64,000 nt of DNA from Lateolabrax maculatus (lineage: Eukaryota > Chordata > Actinopteri > Acropomatiformes > Lateolabracidae): positions 831,001-895,000 of the forward strand of contig CM062219.1 of the NCBI GenBank assembly GCA_031216445.1, read 5' to 3'. Positions 32,578-44,419 of the stretch are shown piece after piece. Both the position numbers and the translations under genes were made by a program. The notes under the pieces were generated by a model. That model was given only the letters and a program-made list of their open reading frames with translations. It made no database searches and was not told the DNA's origin. The stretch's first letter is position 1. The number at the start of each line of letters is the position of its first letter.

Positions 32578-34020
32578 TAATCTTCATTATCCCTGACGGG
32601 CAATTTGTAATACAATTATCACACCAATCAACACACAGACAATTCTCTCACTCACACAGCAAAGAGATTCATTAAAACTTGTGAGTTTCCAATAAAACTA
32701 CATGCACTGATGGGCCTTTTGCACAAACATTTGGCTAAAAAGTCCCCAGATACTTGTACTGTTGAACAAATTCAACAGCCTGGACACAAATAACAGCAGG
32801 AAGAATAGGAAGAGACTTTTTCCTGGAGTCAATCATATCCTTTCTTTTAGACACATTTATGTCCATAAGGAACGTTTGTACCAGTCGCTAAATTCACTGG
32901 GGACACTGATGGAAACTGGATGATATGCCTGCTCTCATAATGACACTGGCACTAATTTGTATACAAACAAAGAAAGGTGGTGAGAGGACACAGATAAAAG
33001 GACATCAGATAAAACGCCATTGACTTTCACCTTTTGAGACCTGTCAGTTAAAGTCAACCAGCCAACAAACGAACCCAGGGTCAGTGTTGTGGATGCTGGT
33101 AAATCCTTCTGCAAATGTGAGGTGAAGCTGAGGAGAAGTCAATGAATCCAGGTGAACCAGGACCATATTAAGTTGGGTGCCTGTGGCATCCTCAACACAC
33201 CTGCCTGCCCTCATGACCAAATTTGGAGTGAATCCAATTTTGTCTCCTTTTTTATAATCTTCTCAAAGGTTTTCATAATAAAAGACGCAAGTGCCACCGG
33301 CCTACAGTCATTGTATCTCTGTCCAAGATTAAAGCACCAATATTGCACCATCACTGATGAACCCTGTGGAGGTGAAGTGACTTCACGAAGATGAAGGAAA
33401 AGATGTCCAATAACGTTTCTGCACAGTTCCCCTCCCCTGAAGAGTTTAAAAACCTTGTCCTGATCTACGTGTCTCTGCGCCGGGCGGGCATTAAAGTGGT
33501 TATAAGAAAAATGCCAGGTCATTAGCAAGATCAGAGTCAGTCTTGCCAGTAAGGGAAATGGGACACTCCTTGGACTGCACGCCCATCATGGACTCCATGC
33601 CCCCCCCCTTGCTGGGCATGAATTACCAGGGCTCAGCAGGGTTTCTACTTTGTCCTCATAATTAACTTTAACAAGTTTAAGTTCCTTATTAACTTGCTTC
33701 TGCAACTCCCTGAGTATCATCCCCCTGGTTAGAACTAATGTTGCTCTGAATAATTGAGGTTTGAACAGATTTGGACACCCATGGTTTGTTATTAGGAAAA
33801 ATAGAAATTGATTCCTTTGAGATTACTCCTAAAATGTTTGTATGCAGAGACATTCTCAGTAAATTCATTCAAATCACAGCAAACATCTTTAAATCAATTC
33901 CAGTCTGTGCTAGCGTAGCCATCCTGGAGACGCTGCGTAGACCCCTGACCAGACGGGAACCAAACGTCTCTCAGGTTTTGTTGGTTTCAACACAGGTTTG
34001 TAGATTGTTGCTAAATAAAC
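32578..34020 (-). mobile_element. Decayed CR1/L2-group LINE: linker, partial reverse transcriptase and 3' tail
   Basis: Read on the minus strand from 34020 down. A YKPVLKPTKPE block (about 33971-34005) and a STDWN-FKD block (about 33890-33912) fit the region after the endonuclease. A GMESMMGVQSKECPISLTGK block follows at about 33540-33600. The reverse transcriptase starts with NDCRPVALASFIMKTFEKII (about 33250-33318), then AGRCVEDATGTQLNMVLVHL and FIDFSSAS (33121-33149, the first catalytic aspartate), then VKVNGVLSDV and, after a gap, FLCLYTN. The part with the GSPQG and FADD motifs is missing. NVSKRKDM and QQYKYLGT (32740-32764) mark the end of the domain. The element finishes with a 'caaattgcccgtcaggga' tail near 32585-32605. 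Several frameshifts and stops make it dead; the endonuclease is lost by 5' truncation. The best family guess is Rex1-like. The 105-codon ORF at 33211-33528 is part of it. Confidence 0.8.
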
Positions 34021-35021
34021 AACACTGCAAGCTCGCTTTATCAGAGCATAACACAGGTCCCAACATTTCGTATGCCTACAGGACAAGTGACATATTGATG
34101 ATTTACCAAGCGAATAACTGGCCTGGAAAGTCGCCTAGTCTCAGACATAAACTTAACCAAGCGCTCTGATTTGCCTTCATGTAACCATTAAAACATTAAT
34201 CTTGCTTTACTTTCCTGGAAGGGATGTTGTAGAAAAACAAGACAACAACTGAAGATACGGTCGATGTTAAAGTTTACTTGTTATGTTGATTTTAAATGTT
34301 TTAATTCAACTGTATTTTGACTTATGTTAATGTGAAGAACTCTGTTTATTCATGTGTCAACTCATAGTGAATATATGAGTGCATTTATGTGACTATAAAG
34401 TGTTTTATAACAAATATGGCTTGAATTATCCACCGATGTGTGTAATGAGCATACGTATCTCCAACATCAGGTCATACATACACACTTTTTCCTCTGCAGG
34501 TATTCGGTACACAGTGATGATCCATGCCAACACCCACCCTCTGCACCCTGTACTGCACCATGGATGCAGCCAGCTGTGTGAATAGACTCAATAAAGCAGA
34601 GAATGAGGAGGGATTACATTTTACCTAATAGTTCAAAGATTATTCTCAATTATAAATTGAATATAGGGCAGACGAATAGTGCCTCTCGTATTCTAAATAC
34701 ATATTTATAAAGCAGACTGAGTGGTGGGATTTGCTCGACCACATATACTTAAACTGCATGCGCTTCCACACAATGAGGGAGAGAGAGAGGGGAAGCTCTG
34801 GCAGACATGACCTTATTGTGGTGGCAAAGACTCTACAAATGAATTTCATCTCTTGTCACATTCAAAATTCATCGCCTCTGTGCAGCAGGAAAAAAACAGT
34901 TTGCCGTCACTTCGGTTCATGATCTGAATTTACTGAGCGGGGAAATGAGTTGAGATCACTTAGTCCGACTGCAAAGACACAAATTAACACTAACATGCGT
35001 GTGTGCACATTTACATGTGTA

Positions 35022-35023
<2 letters not shown>
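34021..35023. other. Unassigned sequence
   Basis: It may include the 5' edge of the LINE up to about 34160. A possible terminal exon context ('ttttcctctgcag' and an AATAAA at 34589) is discussed as a finding. GAGAGAGAG lies near 34777. Confidence 0.35.

Positions 35024-35076
<53 letters not shown>
35024..35076 (+). repeat. (AC)26 microsatellite
   Basis: Perfect tract of about 53 bases. Confidence 0.98.
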
Positions 35077-35078
<2 letters not shown>

Positions 35079-35164
35079 TAACATGAATGGATTTTTTAAT
35101 TTGATGCGTGGAGAGGAACTAGACCGTCTAAGTGTGAGGAGCCAAGGTGAATAGGCTGTTTACA

Positions 35165-35470
35165 GTTGTGGAAGATGCATTCAGACCATTTCATTCGGTA
35201 AACGTATCAATACAACAGTGTAGAAGTTCTCCACAACAAGTTCAAAGCACAGTTTTAATCTTAAAGAATTGTAATTTATAAAATGTTTTTTTAAAAAATG
35301 TTTTAAAATGTTTTGTAAAATATTACAAAGTAAATAGTAACTATAGTTGTAAAATGAAAGCAGTGCCGTAAATATATCTTATCAATCATTTATCTGAAAT
35401 TTAGTGAAGTAGAAGTACAAAGTAACAGTACTTCAGGTGAGTATTGAAGGTATTCATGCTTTCTGTGTAC
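35165..35470 (-). repeat. AAGTACTT-rich repeat, strongly diverged copy 7 (minus)
   Basis: 'ttgtggaagatgcattcaga', 'acaaagtaaatagtaactat' and 'gtgaagtagaagtacaaagt' follow the reverse order of the family, with a T/A-rich expansion near 35285-35330. Confidence 0.45.
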
Positions 35471-36954
35471 TTTATAGTGGCGCAGCATATTTTGGAAATT
35501 GCATGAGTCTGGTCAAGTTGTCCATCTCGAAAGTGTCGCAAAACATTCGATTTGTCGGCATTCAGTGGAACGTGTTGCTCTTCCTCATCCATGTCGGAGG
35601 AAGAATCAGTCTACATAGAATATTGTTGGTCACAAATTATTGGTCACATTTCTTAACAATAAAGGCAAAGGACCTCTACTAATTATATGTATAAATAAAT
35701 CAGATATTACAGATGCAAAGATGTTTGGAACGATGCATCGCAGCACTTTTTAAATCAGGGACATCACATCGTGACCTCTTATGCCGGTGCAGCGATCTGA
35801 GTCGGTGGATCTTACCTTCCCTACAGTGCAGGACTTTTCTTAAAGGACCAAGAACCTTTTGAGGAACTTGAGAGCTAAACCAGAGTTCTGACTGCAGGAA
35901 CCAGGTCTACATTTAGTCCCAGGTGTAAAGAAAGTCTGGTTCTGGTGGGAGCACGTTCTAATGTACAAAATAGAAGCTAAACTTCATAATTGTGCTTTTG
36001 TCTGGATTTACCTGTTTAAGCCTCCTAATGTATCAATAATAACAGCTGACTGCAGATTATATCATTTTTAAGAGATATTTAAAACAGGCCGATAGTAACA
36101 GTTTTGTAGTTTGTAATATAGATCACGAAGTGTTTTGTGACCTGGTCCCACTGAGCCCTCACAGTCCTGACTATCTTGTGTGGGAGCATCGTGGGTCTTT
36201 AAGGAAAGGATCTAAATATTTATTCCACCACTAGAAGGACACTCGCGTGTCTGATTGTACTTCCTGAGGCTGCCGGCAAAGTAGGGTACATTACAGTGTG
36301 TAGCAGTCATGCTCCAGTTTGCTTCAGATGTGTATTTAACATCCTCTTTATAGCCAGAAGTGAAGCTTCGTCCCTGCTCAGAGTACCAACTGGTTTGACG
36401 CTCACTGCCGTCTTACTGCTTTCATTCCTCATCTGTCCATCATGCTCAGTCCAGGTTTAAGGCTTGAAGAGTTGGATATTTTTTTATTTCATCCACATTG
36501 TGAACAAAATTCAGGACATATTTGATTAATTAGTTCATTTAAATGTGGGCTGCTGTACCTGCACGTCGTTAAACTTAGAAGATTACAATATTTTCTAAAC
36601 TAAATATTGACATAACAGCTGTTGCTAATGTGACCATTAGGTCAACTAAAGATACCAGAAGAAGACCTCGTCCCCAGAGGAGACATTACTCGTCAGTCAC
36701 AGCATCTCTCTGAGCTCTGCTCTGACTGTTTCTCCCCCTGACATTTTGTTCTCAGGGTGGTTCATCAATTCAATCAAGACGAGAGTTTCTGAAGAGGGAA
36801 GTGGCTCTCAGAACTAACAAGCTGGATGCTGAACATAAAACTGGATGGGGACACGCGGCTAATAAGCCACGATAGCCTCCTCCATTTCAGACTCGGCTCT
36901 GTCAAGGCGCTTTTCTACCGTTCGACTGATCCCAGTGGATTTCCGCATTTTCAC
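35471..36954. other. Unassigned sequence
   Basis: No named repeat or exon. 35820-35945 has repeated 'ggacc/gaacc' and 'gttctg' words, perhaps a diverged repeat. Confidence 0.4.
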
Positions 36955-37020
36955 TGAAATGAATAGATTTCCCTCGTCCCGAGGTCTGAAACACATTTCA
37001 TGACAATCTGTCCAAAATGT
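36955..37020 (-). repeat. Antisense piece of the 'GATGAA..' repeat
   Basis: 'gaggtctgaaacacatttca' and 'tgacaatctgtcc' are the reverse of the family's 5' wording. It lies 60 bases before a plus-strand piece. Confidence 0.45.
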
Positions 37021-37084
37021 GCCAAGCTGATTACACATGGTCACGTGGGCTCTCGGGATGGCGGCGGGTCAGCTGACCCACTTC

Positions 37085-37265
37085 AGGTGGCCCTGACATT
37101 GTGTACAAGCATTCATGTTCCCCTCTGGACAAACTGTAATAACTTTATTGATCCCCTGACTTCCTCCAGCGCCACCATCAGGTGGTTTATGATGAATAGC
37201 TGCAGAGCATTCGTCAGCCTCAGCTGTACTTTGTGTTTGGTCAAACCTCGTATGTAATGCTAAAC
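37085..37265 (+). repeat. Plus-strand piece of the 'GATGAA..' repeat
   Basis: 'cattcatgttcccctctgga', 'aataactttattgatcccct', 'agcgccaccatcaggtgg' and 'cagcctcagctgtactttgt' are clear family words. Confidence 0.75.
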
Positions 37266-37716
37266 TCGAGTACTGAATTTAATGTTAATAATACAGAAAC
37301 AAAAACTCTTTTCTCATGTAATAACTAGAGAAAACAAATTCCCAATTAAAGCCAAGGAACTTATTTTAAGGTAAAAAAACAAAGTAGAACCTTTTAAAGA
37401 GTTCATGAGTCGAAGCAGAACCTGAATGATTTCTATTGGTAGCAAAGCTTTTTCCTTTCTTGTATATGCTAATTGTTTGCATGTCTTTAGTTCTTACACA
37501 AACCCGTTTAAACATTTACTTCAGCAAACTCAACTTTTATCTCTCGAACAGTTGTTTTTTTTTACAAAGAACTTATTTTATAAACTAATTCGAGAAATGT
37601 TCTTTGAACGCATCATGAAGACAGATCTGATTAAAACAATCTTACAATCAGCTGAAAGAACTTTAAACCCACCCAAACCATTTTACAGTAAAGTAAAGTA
37701 ACACAGAACACTCTTT
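37266..37716. other. AT-rich unassigned sequence
   Basis: The 91-codon ORF at 37426-37701 has no recognised domain. Confidence 0.4.
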
Positions 37717-37741
37717 TGTGTGTGTGTGTGTGTGTGTGTGG
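37717..37741 (+). repeat. (TG)12 microsatellite
   Basis: Perfect tract. Confidence 0.96.
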
Positions 37742-37869
37742 ATCAGTCATTAGTGGAAACTAGGGCTCGTTACTGAAACTCTCGTTACAAAGTACATTCA
37801 AACATGCTGTTTTATTCATGTTTCATCACACAACTAGCACTACTGCACAAACATCCTTGACCTACTTCT

Positions 37870-37872
<3 letters not shown>

Positions 37873-37904
<32 letters not shown>
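37873..37904 (+). repeat. (CA)16 microsatellite
   Basis: Perfect tract. Confidence 0.97.
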
Positions 37905-37905
<1 letters not shown>

Positions 37906-38089
37906 TCTGTTTTGCTTCCAATTCTAACATTTCAATTACTATACTATGTTACCATGAAAAACAATCATGAGAAAGCATGATGCTAAACTGAAACCCGGTG
38001 GAATAAAATCCCTACAGAGCGAAACATTAGTGCATCAGCGTGAGCGAGTGCAGTCGAACAAACAAGTTTACAGTACACAGAGTGGGAGT

Positions 38090-38111
38090 GGGGGGGGGGG
38101 GGGGGGGGGGG
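38090..38111 (+). repeat. G22 homopolymer
   Basis: Twenty-two consecutive G residues preceded by 'gtgggagt'. Its length in the assembly is probably uncertain. Confidence 0.97.
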
Positions 38112-39145
38112 TTGCAATTACCTCCCTGCTGAGGTTGTTTAGTGAGCAGTTAGAGGAATTTGTCAGTATGCAGGAATGGAAGTAGTGGTAGATGATGTCT
38201 GAGGAGAGCAGGAAGGACGAACCAGGCAGAGCAGGAGGTGACGGGGGGGCGAGCCACTAACGCCTAAAGTCTGGTGTAGCTGTAACATCTGGGCCTGATG
38301 TCACACCGCTGAACCGGTCCCGAGCAACGTCACCTGTATTCCACTAAATACTGTACTGCTGCTGTGCCACCGGCTACAGCATCACGACCACGCTGTTCAT
38401 TCCCCTCACTACACCTCTGCACTTGTGATTTCATGTTTTAGAAACACTGCAAAAGGACATAATTTAAAATACACAGTGACGCCCTTTAATGGCAAATGAT
38501 GACAGCTGACAAAAAATACTGAGGATGGATGAATGAGTAGAAGAGTTCTCTTTGTTATATTCAGTTCAATACAAAATGTTCTACAGTTCTACAAATATAA
38601 ATTAAAGCTGTGCATGACTTTTTCATATGAATGAAGGTCAGTTACATTCAAGCCTCTCACCGGCAGGTAAGTCTCTGTATTTCAAAATAAATCTGGCGTC
38701 TGTGGCGACGTTCCCACGTTAGCGCACCGGCAGTGATGCGTATACATCAGCCAGCAATGATTGGTTTGCCCGAGCTTAAGCGGGGGAGCAACCGGAGCGA
38801 CCAAGGAGGCTGCAGCAGGAAAAACCTGCCATACTCATTGCTAAAATTTAACGTTTAAAAAAGAATCTCACGTTCAGTGGGGGTAAAAAAGAGAAAGTGA
38901 TCGGCAGACAAACACAGATAACCATCGGCATATACCATCAGCACGCCTCAATAGTGTTTGTGGGATTACTTCGGCCGGACAGAAGGGGGAGACAAAAGTG
39001 TAACTCACCTAATTCTGTTAACAATAATCCAACACAAATAAATAAACCGTAGCGTTCACTCGAGCAGCAACACTATTCCCAGGTCCAAGCTTTGAAAACA
39101 GTTCATGCGTCTCTGTCTGTTCTGGCCAATAACGGCAGAGAAAAG
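38112..39145. other. Unassigned sequence
   Basis: A perfect splice-donor word 'caggtaagt' lies at 38666-38674 without a convincing exon upstream. Confidence 0.4.
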
Positions 39146-39360
39146 CAGACTCCTAAGACGACCTGTGAACAGATGAGAGGGAGCACTCAGCGGACCCTAA
39201 CAGCTTGCCAAATATTAATTTCCTGAACCTGAAAGTTATCAGCGACACACATCTCTCTGAGGTGCTGCACAGCAACCAGCAGGCCAAACCTGCTGGAAAT
39301 ATTTTATTAGCGCACAGACGCACACAAATAAGCCAATACATTTATTCACATTATTAATTC
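39146..39360. promoter_or_regulatory. Candidate conserved noncoding element
   Basis: 'caaatattaatttcctgaac', 'aaatattttattagcgca' and 'cacattattaattcc' give a unique, AT-core texture with homeodomain-like TAATT words and no repeat similarity. Inference only. Confidence 0.2.
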
Positions 39361-39558
39361 CCCATGTTCCTCTTCCTCCTCTTCAGTGGCTTTATTCTGT
39401 CTCTCCTCTTCCCGTCCTGTTTTTCCTCCAGTCATTACTCCAGTGTAACTAAAGGAGCCACAAACTCCATTAACACTTACACAGACAGACGGGTGAAGCC
39501 TCGGAGGACTCAATCTGGAGCTCATCAAAAGGCCCCTCATGCATGTATGCAAGAGCAG

Positions 39559-39592
39559 ACACACACACACACCCACACACACACACACACAC
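39559..39592 (+). repeat. (CA)n microsatellite
   Basis: About 17 units with one C interruption. Confidence 0.96.
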
Positions 39593-39714
39593 AGATACAA
39601 ACCTGCATGCAAACACATATACCACGACAATGCCCTGAACAATTACTTGTGCACCATCATGGACATCTGCTGCAGTCTAACTATTACAGCCTCCAGCACA
39701 CTTGTACTGCACAT

Positions 39715-39718
<4 letters not shown>

Positions 39719-39767
<49 letters not shown>
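39719..39767 (+). repeat. (GT)24 microsatellite
   Basis: Perfect tract, 127 bases after a (CA)n tract on the same strand. Confidence 0.98.
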
Positions 39768-39771
<4 letters not shown>

Positions 39772-39952
39772 CCCCTGGATGTGTTATATGTCCTTTAGCA
39801 CTGATAATATTGTGTCCTCTTTGTGGTCCAGTCTGTGTCGTGTCACCATGACGACAGCATCATTCATGAATGATTCATTATTATCTGGGCCTCCAGGTTT
39901 AGATCTGATGGTGCAGTTTCATATAAGAAGATCCAGTTCTGCCGTGTGCATG

Positions 39953-39981
<29 letters not shown>
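39953..39981 (+). repeat. (AC)14 microsatellite
   Basis: Perfect tract; the third dinucleotide array within 425 bases. Confidence 0.97.
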
Positions 39982-39984
<3 letters not shown>

Positions 39985-42394
39985 TATAAATAATAATAAA
40001 TATTTCAACTAGACTATAGGCAATAAAATCTGACAAAGTATATAAAAGTGGCACTAAAGGAATAATATTTAAAAGGAATATATACAGTTCTGTCTGTGCA
40101 TGCTCCTCTTGGCCCAGATAATCAGTTTCTGTGGTTGTATATCCTGTCATTGTTACGTGGACGACACTACATGTAGCTGAAGAAGACTCTTCATTTTTTG
40201 CAAAGCAGTTTGCCTTGGTATTTTTTTGGTTCTGACTTATTGATCACAGTTAAGTACAAGTCTAACCTCGCTCTCTCTTTGGCCTTAGGATCCTAAGAGC
40301 ACCCAATTTGATGCCTGCACTCGTGAAGCAGCCCTCCTTATCCAATCCAGTGAAATGTGTTTTCTCCACTAAGATTTTCCTCTTCTTCTGCTCTTCCACG
40401 TTGCCTGATCAAGACACCCTGACATTACCGGCTGCTCTGCACCGCCCAATGCAAATGACTTCAGGGATGTTCAAGTGGTAGAAAGAGAAATGGAGTTATT
40501 TTTGTCTGCACTCTGATGTTTCTTATTTTACCAATAAGAACCAGTCCTTTTCTTCAGGTGGACTGTGAGAGATGAACCGGAGATGGCCCCGTCACTGTCA
40601 GAACCTGGAGCTTTATTCCCCCCTAATTTATCACCTCATGACTAAAAGGAAACAGTTATTTTGTGTTTGACCGCTGACATCTTGTGTGCTGCTTACTGAA
40701 ACTGTGTGTGTGATTAACACTCTTGGTCAAATCAATCAGTAACTCTGTACTTTACCCTCTGGAGGAGCTGAGTCCCTCCTCAGTTATCACTCCTTTTCTG
40801 CCTCTTCTTTGACTCTGCACTCTGCGTTGCTGTTCTGTTTTCCTGACTTTAAATTTCTGCCAACCAGTAATCATCACTGTCAGGTACAGAATGTCATTCT
40901 CCTCCACACTGTGCACTGTACACATGCAACTACACACACAGTGTGAGATAGAGATGAGACACAGGTGTCAGCTGGGAGAAATGGCAGCCATCTCTTTGAT
41001 AACACTACTCAGCGAGACACAATCCCTGTCGACTGCCTCCATCTCACCCTCCTCTCTCTCAGGCGTTCTCTCTTTCTGGAAACTTATTTGTTGTGTTGAT
41101 GTTCCTTCCCCACTATTTTTAAGAGGGAAGAAGAGTGATGTGTGGACGCAGCGGTGCTTTGTCACCTCTGAAAGGGAAGAAATGACAGATTGTGGTGCTC
41201 ATCTCTTACGCTGGTCAACAGAGTGGAGGTGATTCTTCTCACTGTGGGTACATTTGATGCCAGTTATTTCACAAGAGACGTCCTCCCTAGCTTGTCAAGT
41301 TCTCAGACTCGTGCCGGGAACTTCGAGAGTATATCAGGACCTGGACAACTACTGGAGTTCATTTCAATAACTAGTTACAGCTGCTAAAATCTGTTCCGTT
41401 CAGCTGTTCACAGGGATGTTGGAACGACTAAGAAAACTAGACAATAATGGTCCATATCAAAAAGGCATTAATAAATCAAATGACAAGGTACAAGGAGCCC
41501 TTGAAGGTACGAATATTTGTAGCCTATTTGAATGAGAGACCACTTCTACAGTCATATATAATCAATCACAGAAGTAAATTATGTGAAACAGAACATAAGA
41601 GAAAGGCAGAAATAGAAAAACAGGCACCTGCAGACGTGAACTCGTCAGACTGCATGTATGTGCACATCATGTCAGTATGTTCCATTTACTGACTGCACAC
41701 ATTTCAGTTCATTATTTTATGTTTTATGAAAGCACATTTAGGCTACAGTGTATGTCGCATTAAACTTTATTAACACGGGTCAACAGTTTGTCCTGCTGGG
41801 CTGCTAAGGAGGCCTTCTTGGCTCAAGATGATGCTGCTTGTTTCCACAGTTAAAGACACTTTGATCAGGAGACAGGTTTCACATCTCTGTCATATCACTG
41901 GGCTGTGAAAGATGTTCTTTGTGTTGGATGAAAATATGGAAGACAGACAAAAAAAAGCCAAAATGTTCATTCTGGCACACTTGTTGCAGAGCATGACCTC
42001 CCACTCAGGAATAATCAACCTCTGAACTCTGTCAGAAAAAACGGTCGGAGGACATTCATAATAGTTCAAAGCTGTTTATTAAACTGTGGGTGTCAGTGCT
42101 TCAGTTTTCACTGAACACGGACAGAATCTCAATGCTTTCCTCTGCTTCTCTGAAGATAATCTGGAGAAAATGCAACACAGCATCTGTAAATATTGCTGAT
42201 GTATCAACCTTTATGCAGGAGCTAAACAGATATTCATGTCAAATGGCCTCAAACAAGTGATCAGTATTCAGCTGGGCGGCTGTGAGGAGGTCCAGGAGTC
42301 AGGAGAGAAAACTGGTGGTCCGTCCATCCATCATCATTCATTTTGGCACCTGATTTTCCCAGAATAAAAACATTTTATTTCCATTTCCGTCTTT

Positions 42395-42398
<4 letters not shown>
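39982..42398. other. Unassigned sequence
   Basis: ORFs of up to 113 codons (40891-41232) show no domain. No repeat family was recognised. Confidence 0.4.

Positions 42399-42469
<71 letters not shown>
42399..42469 (+). repeat. (CT)35 microsatellite
   Basis: A perfect pyrimidine tract of about 71 bases, the longest in the window, directly followed by a LINE fragment. Confidence 0.98.
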
Positions 42470-42472
<3 letters not shown>

Positions 42473-42780
42473 TCATTCATGCTTTTATTTGACCTCGGTT
42501 AGATTATTGTAATCCATGTGTTCAGAAAACGATCTCATGCCCTCAGCTGCTCTACAGATAGAGGACCAGATCACACCAGTCCTGTTTCAGCCTGTCCACT
42601 GGTCTCCGGCCAGTTTAAAGCTCCTCATGGTTCAGCTTGGAGACCTGCTTTAACAATCAGGGCCCCTCAGATCTGAACTCTCTGAAGATCTGAGGTCTAG
42701 AATCAGCGACATCTTTTTACTCTCAAAACTTCACTTTAAAGAAAAGTTTTTCTGTTTAAATAGCACATTTTCTATTTCTA
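42470..42780 (+). mobile_element. L2-type LINE reverse transcriptase C-terminal fragment
   Basis: The plus strand reads LIHAFI, a stop, RLDYCN at 42472-42520. LIHAFISSRLDYCN-type wording is the usual start of the C-terminal thumb region of L2 reverse transcriptases. Further on, in shifted frames, come DQITPVL-like text near 42565-42590 and a SEDLRSRISDI tail near 42680-42715. Stops, frameshifts and deletions are frequent. The piece lacks the catalytic core and is 5'-truncated at the (CT)n tract. Confidence 0.65.
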
Positions 42781-43799
42781 AAAAAATTAAATAAATACAA
42801 AATGATGATCTGATTAACCGATAAGTCGTCAATATATTCTGAATGAATCCTGATATCGATTAATCTCATTTGAAATCATTTTTCAAGCAGAAAATGCCAA
42901 GAACTGCCGGGTCCAGCCTCGGTTCCCAACACTGTCTCCTACAAATACGATTATATACCAACTCAACAGTGAATACAGTAAAGGAAACAGGATGCTGATC
43001 AGATTATAAATAACGAGGAGATGTTGTTTATTAATGTATCGGCAAAGGCACAACAATGTAAAATGTTCACAATACAATATCCACTCATAGTGACTGCAGC
43101 GTTATTACATTTTTTAGAGGTTGTTTAAACACTGACTGTAAAGGTGATGATATGTTAGTGTTGTGTTCGCTGCTCCTGAAAACAAGTTACTGCAGGGTTA
43201 AGATCATTTTAAGGGTCGACTCGACCAATGCAAGATTAGCATTATGAATCCTAAAGTGACCCCCTCTTGTTCTTAAGACCATATACACGTGTTGTACTCT
43301 GACCTTGTCAAATCACAAGAACAATCTCAACCCTTTGTGTACTATATTTAAATTTAGACCCGAAGCCTGCTCCTTAGGCAAAGCTTGAGTGGTTGTAGCA
43401 ATTACTTCCTTCGGTGCTAGAAGGCTTTTTCTCCTCTGCTGGAAGCACAATTGTCCATCTGGCTCAACATGATGTACAAAAAGACTGTGTACTGACTGTT
43501 GAAGTTACAATAATGAAATAAACACACAGGGGCAACACAACAATTCATGAGCACCTGGCTGTATCTGAAGTAAAAGTACATTCACATTATCTGCAAATTG
43601 TTCAGAGTATCAAAAATCAAATTACAAAAAACTATTCTGCAGGTTATATTATATATTTGATTATATCAATTAATTTAATTAGTTAATTTTAACAATTTGT
43701 ATAAAAGGTAAATTTGTATTGAATGCACTTAGTTACGTTCCACTACTGTTTGAATGGACAAACATGTAAAAACAGCAGCAGGCTGGAGTAATGAGGGAA
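42781..43799. other. Unassigned sequence
   Basis: AT-rich near 43620-43710. No exon or named repeat. Confidence 0.45.
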
Positions 43800-43985
43800 A
43801 GGAGAAGCCAAACCTAATTCCCGAGGCTGTATTTATTGGTATTTCTACTCACCTTTTTATTTTCAAATCCATCTCTATCTTCAATAAAACTTAATTTAAA
43901 TGATCATTAATCAGCAGCGTCTGGCTTTCACTCTGACAAGTGTTTTTGCTGAGCACCGCCTGTAATCTGCTTTTCATTGTCTGCC
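43800..43985. promoter_or_regulatory. Candidate conserved noncoding element
   Basis: 'gctgtatttattggtatttc', 'tttaaatgatcattaatcag' and 'gcctgtaatctgcttttcat' form a unique-looking AT-rich core with homeodomain-like ATTA words. Inference only. Confidence 0.18.
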
Positions 43986-44419
43986 AATCGATCGCTCTCT
44001 CTTTCACTCTGTCCTGCTGTCATTCGCTCTGTGTTTAACAGTTTCCTGTCATCTGTGTGTCTTCACCTCTCTGCAGAACAGTTTAACACTTTCACTGATG
44101 TGATTGCTGCTATCATGTTGGAAATGTGTAACTACTGCCTGTGCGAAGCAGAGTTCGTACTATTCAAACACACCTTTACGCACTGAACAATAATACATCT
44201 CATTTGCATACAGAAACACCCCCAGGATGCCATATTCGGGGTGACTCTGACTGTATAGAAGTCAATGAGAAAATGAGCCGACTTTTCACCTGCTTTATTA
44301 CCTCAGAACACTTTCTAACGAGTTTATGGTCTCAGTCGCTGGTTTTAAGTCTACTTCATTACAGCAGGATGTTCATTTAGTAAATTGATGACAGGCTGAA
44401 AGTTGGTAGCACTACATGC

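Noticed and set aside
33771..34169. 132-codon plus-strand ORF
   Set aside because: Antisense shadow of the minus-strand LINE linker region.
39364..40012. 144- and 157-codon ORFs
   Set aside because: Translations of CA and GT arrays as Thr-His and Cys-Val runs.
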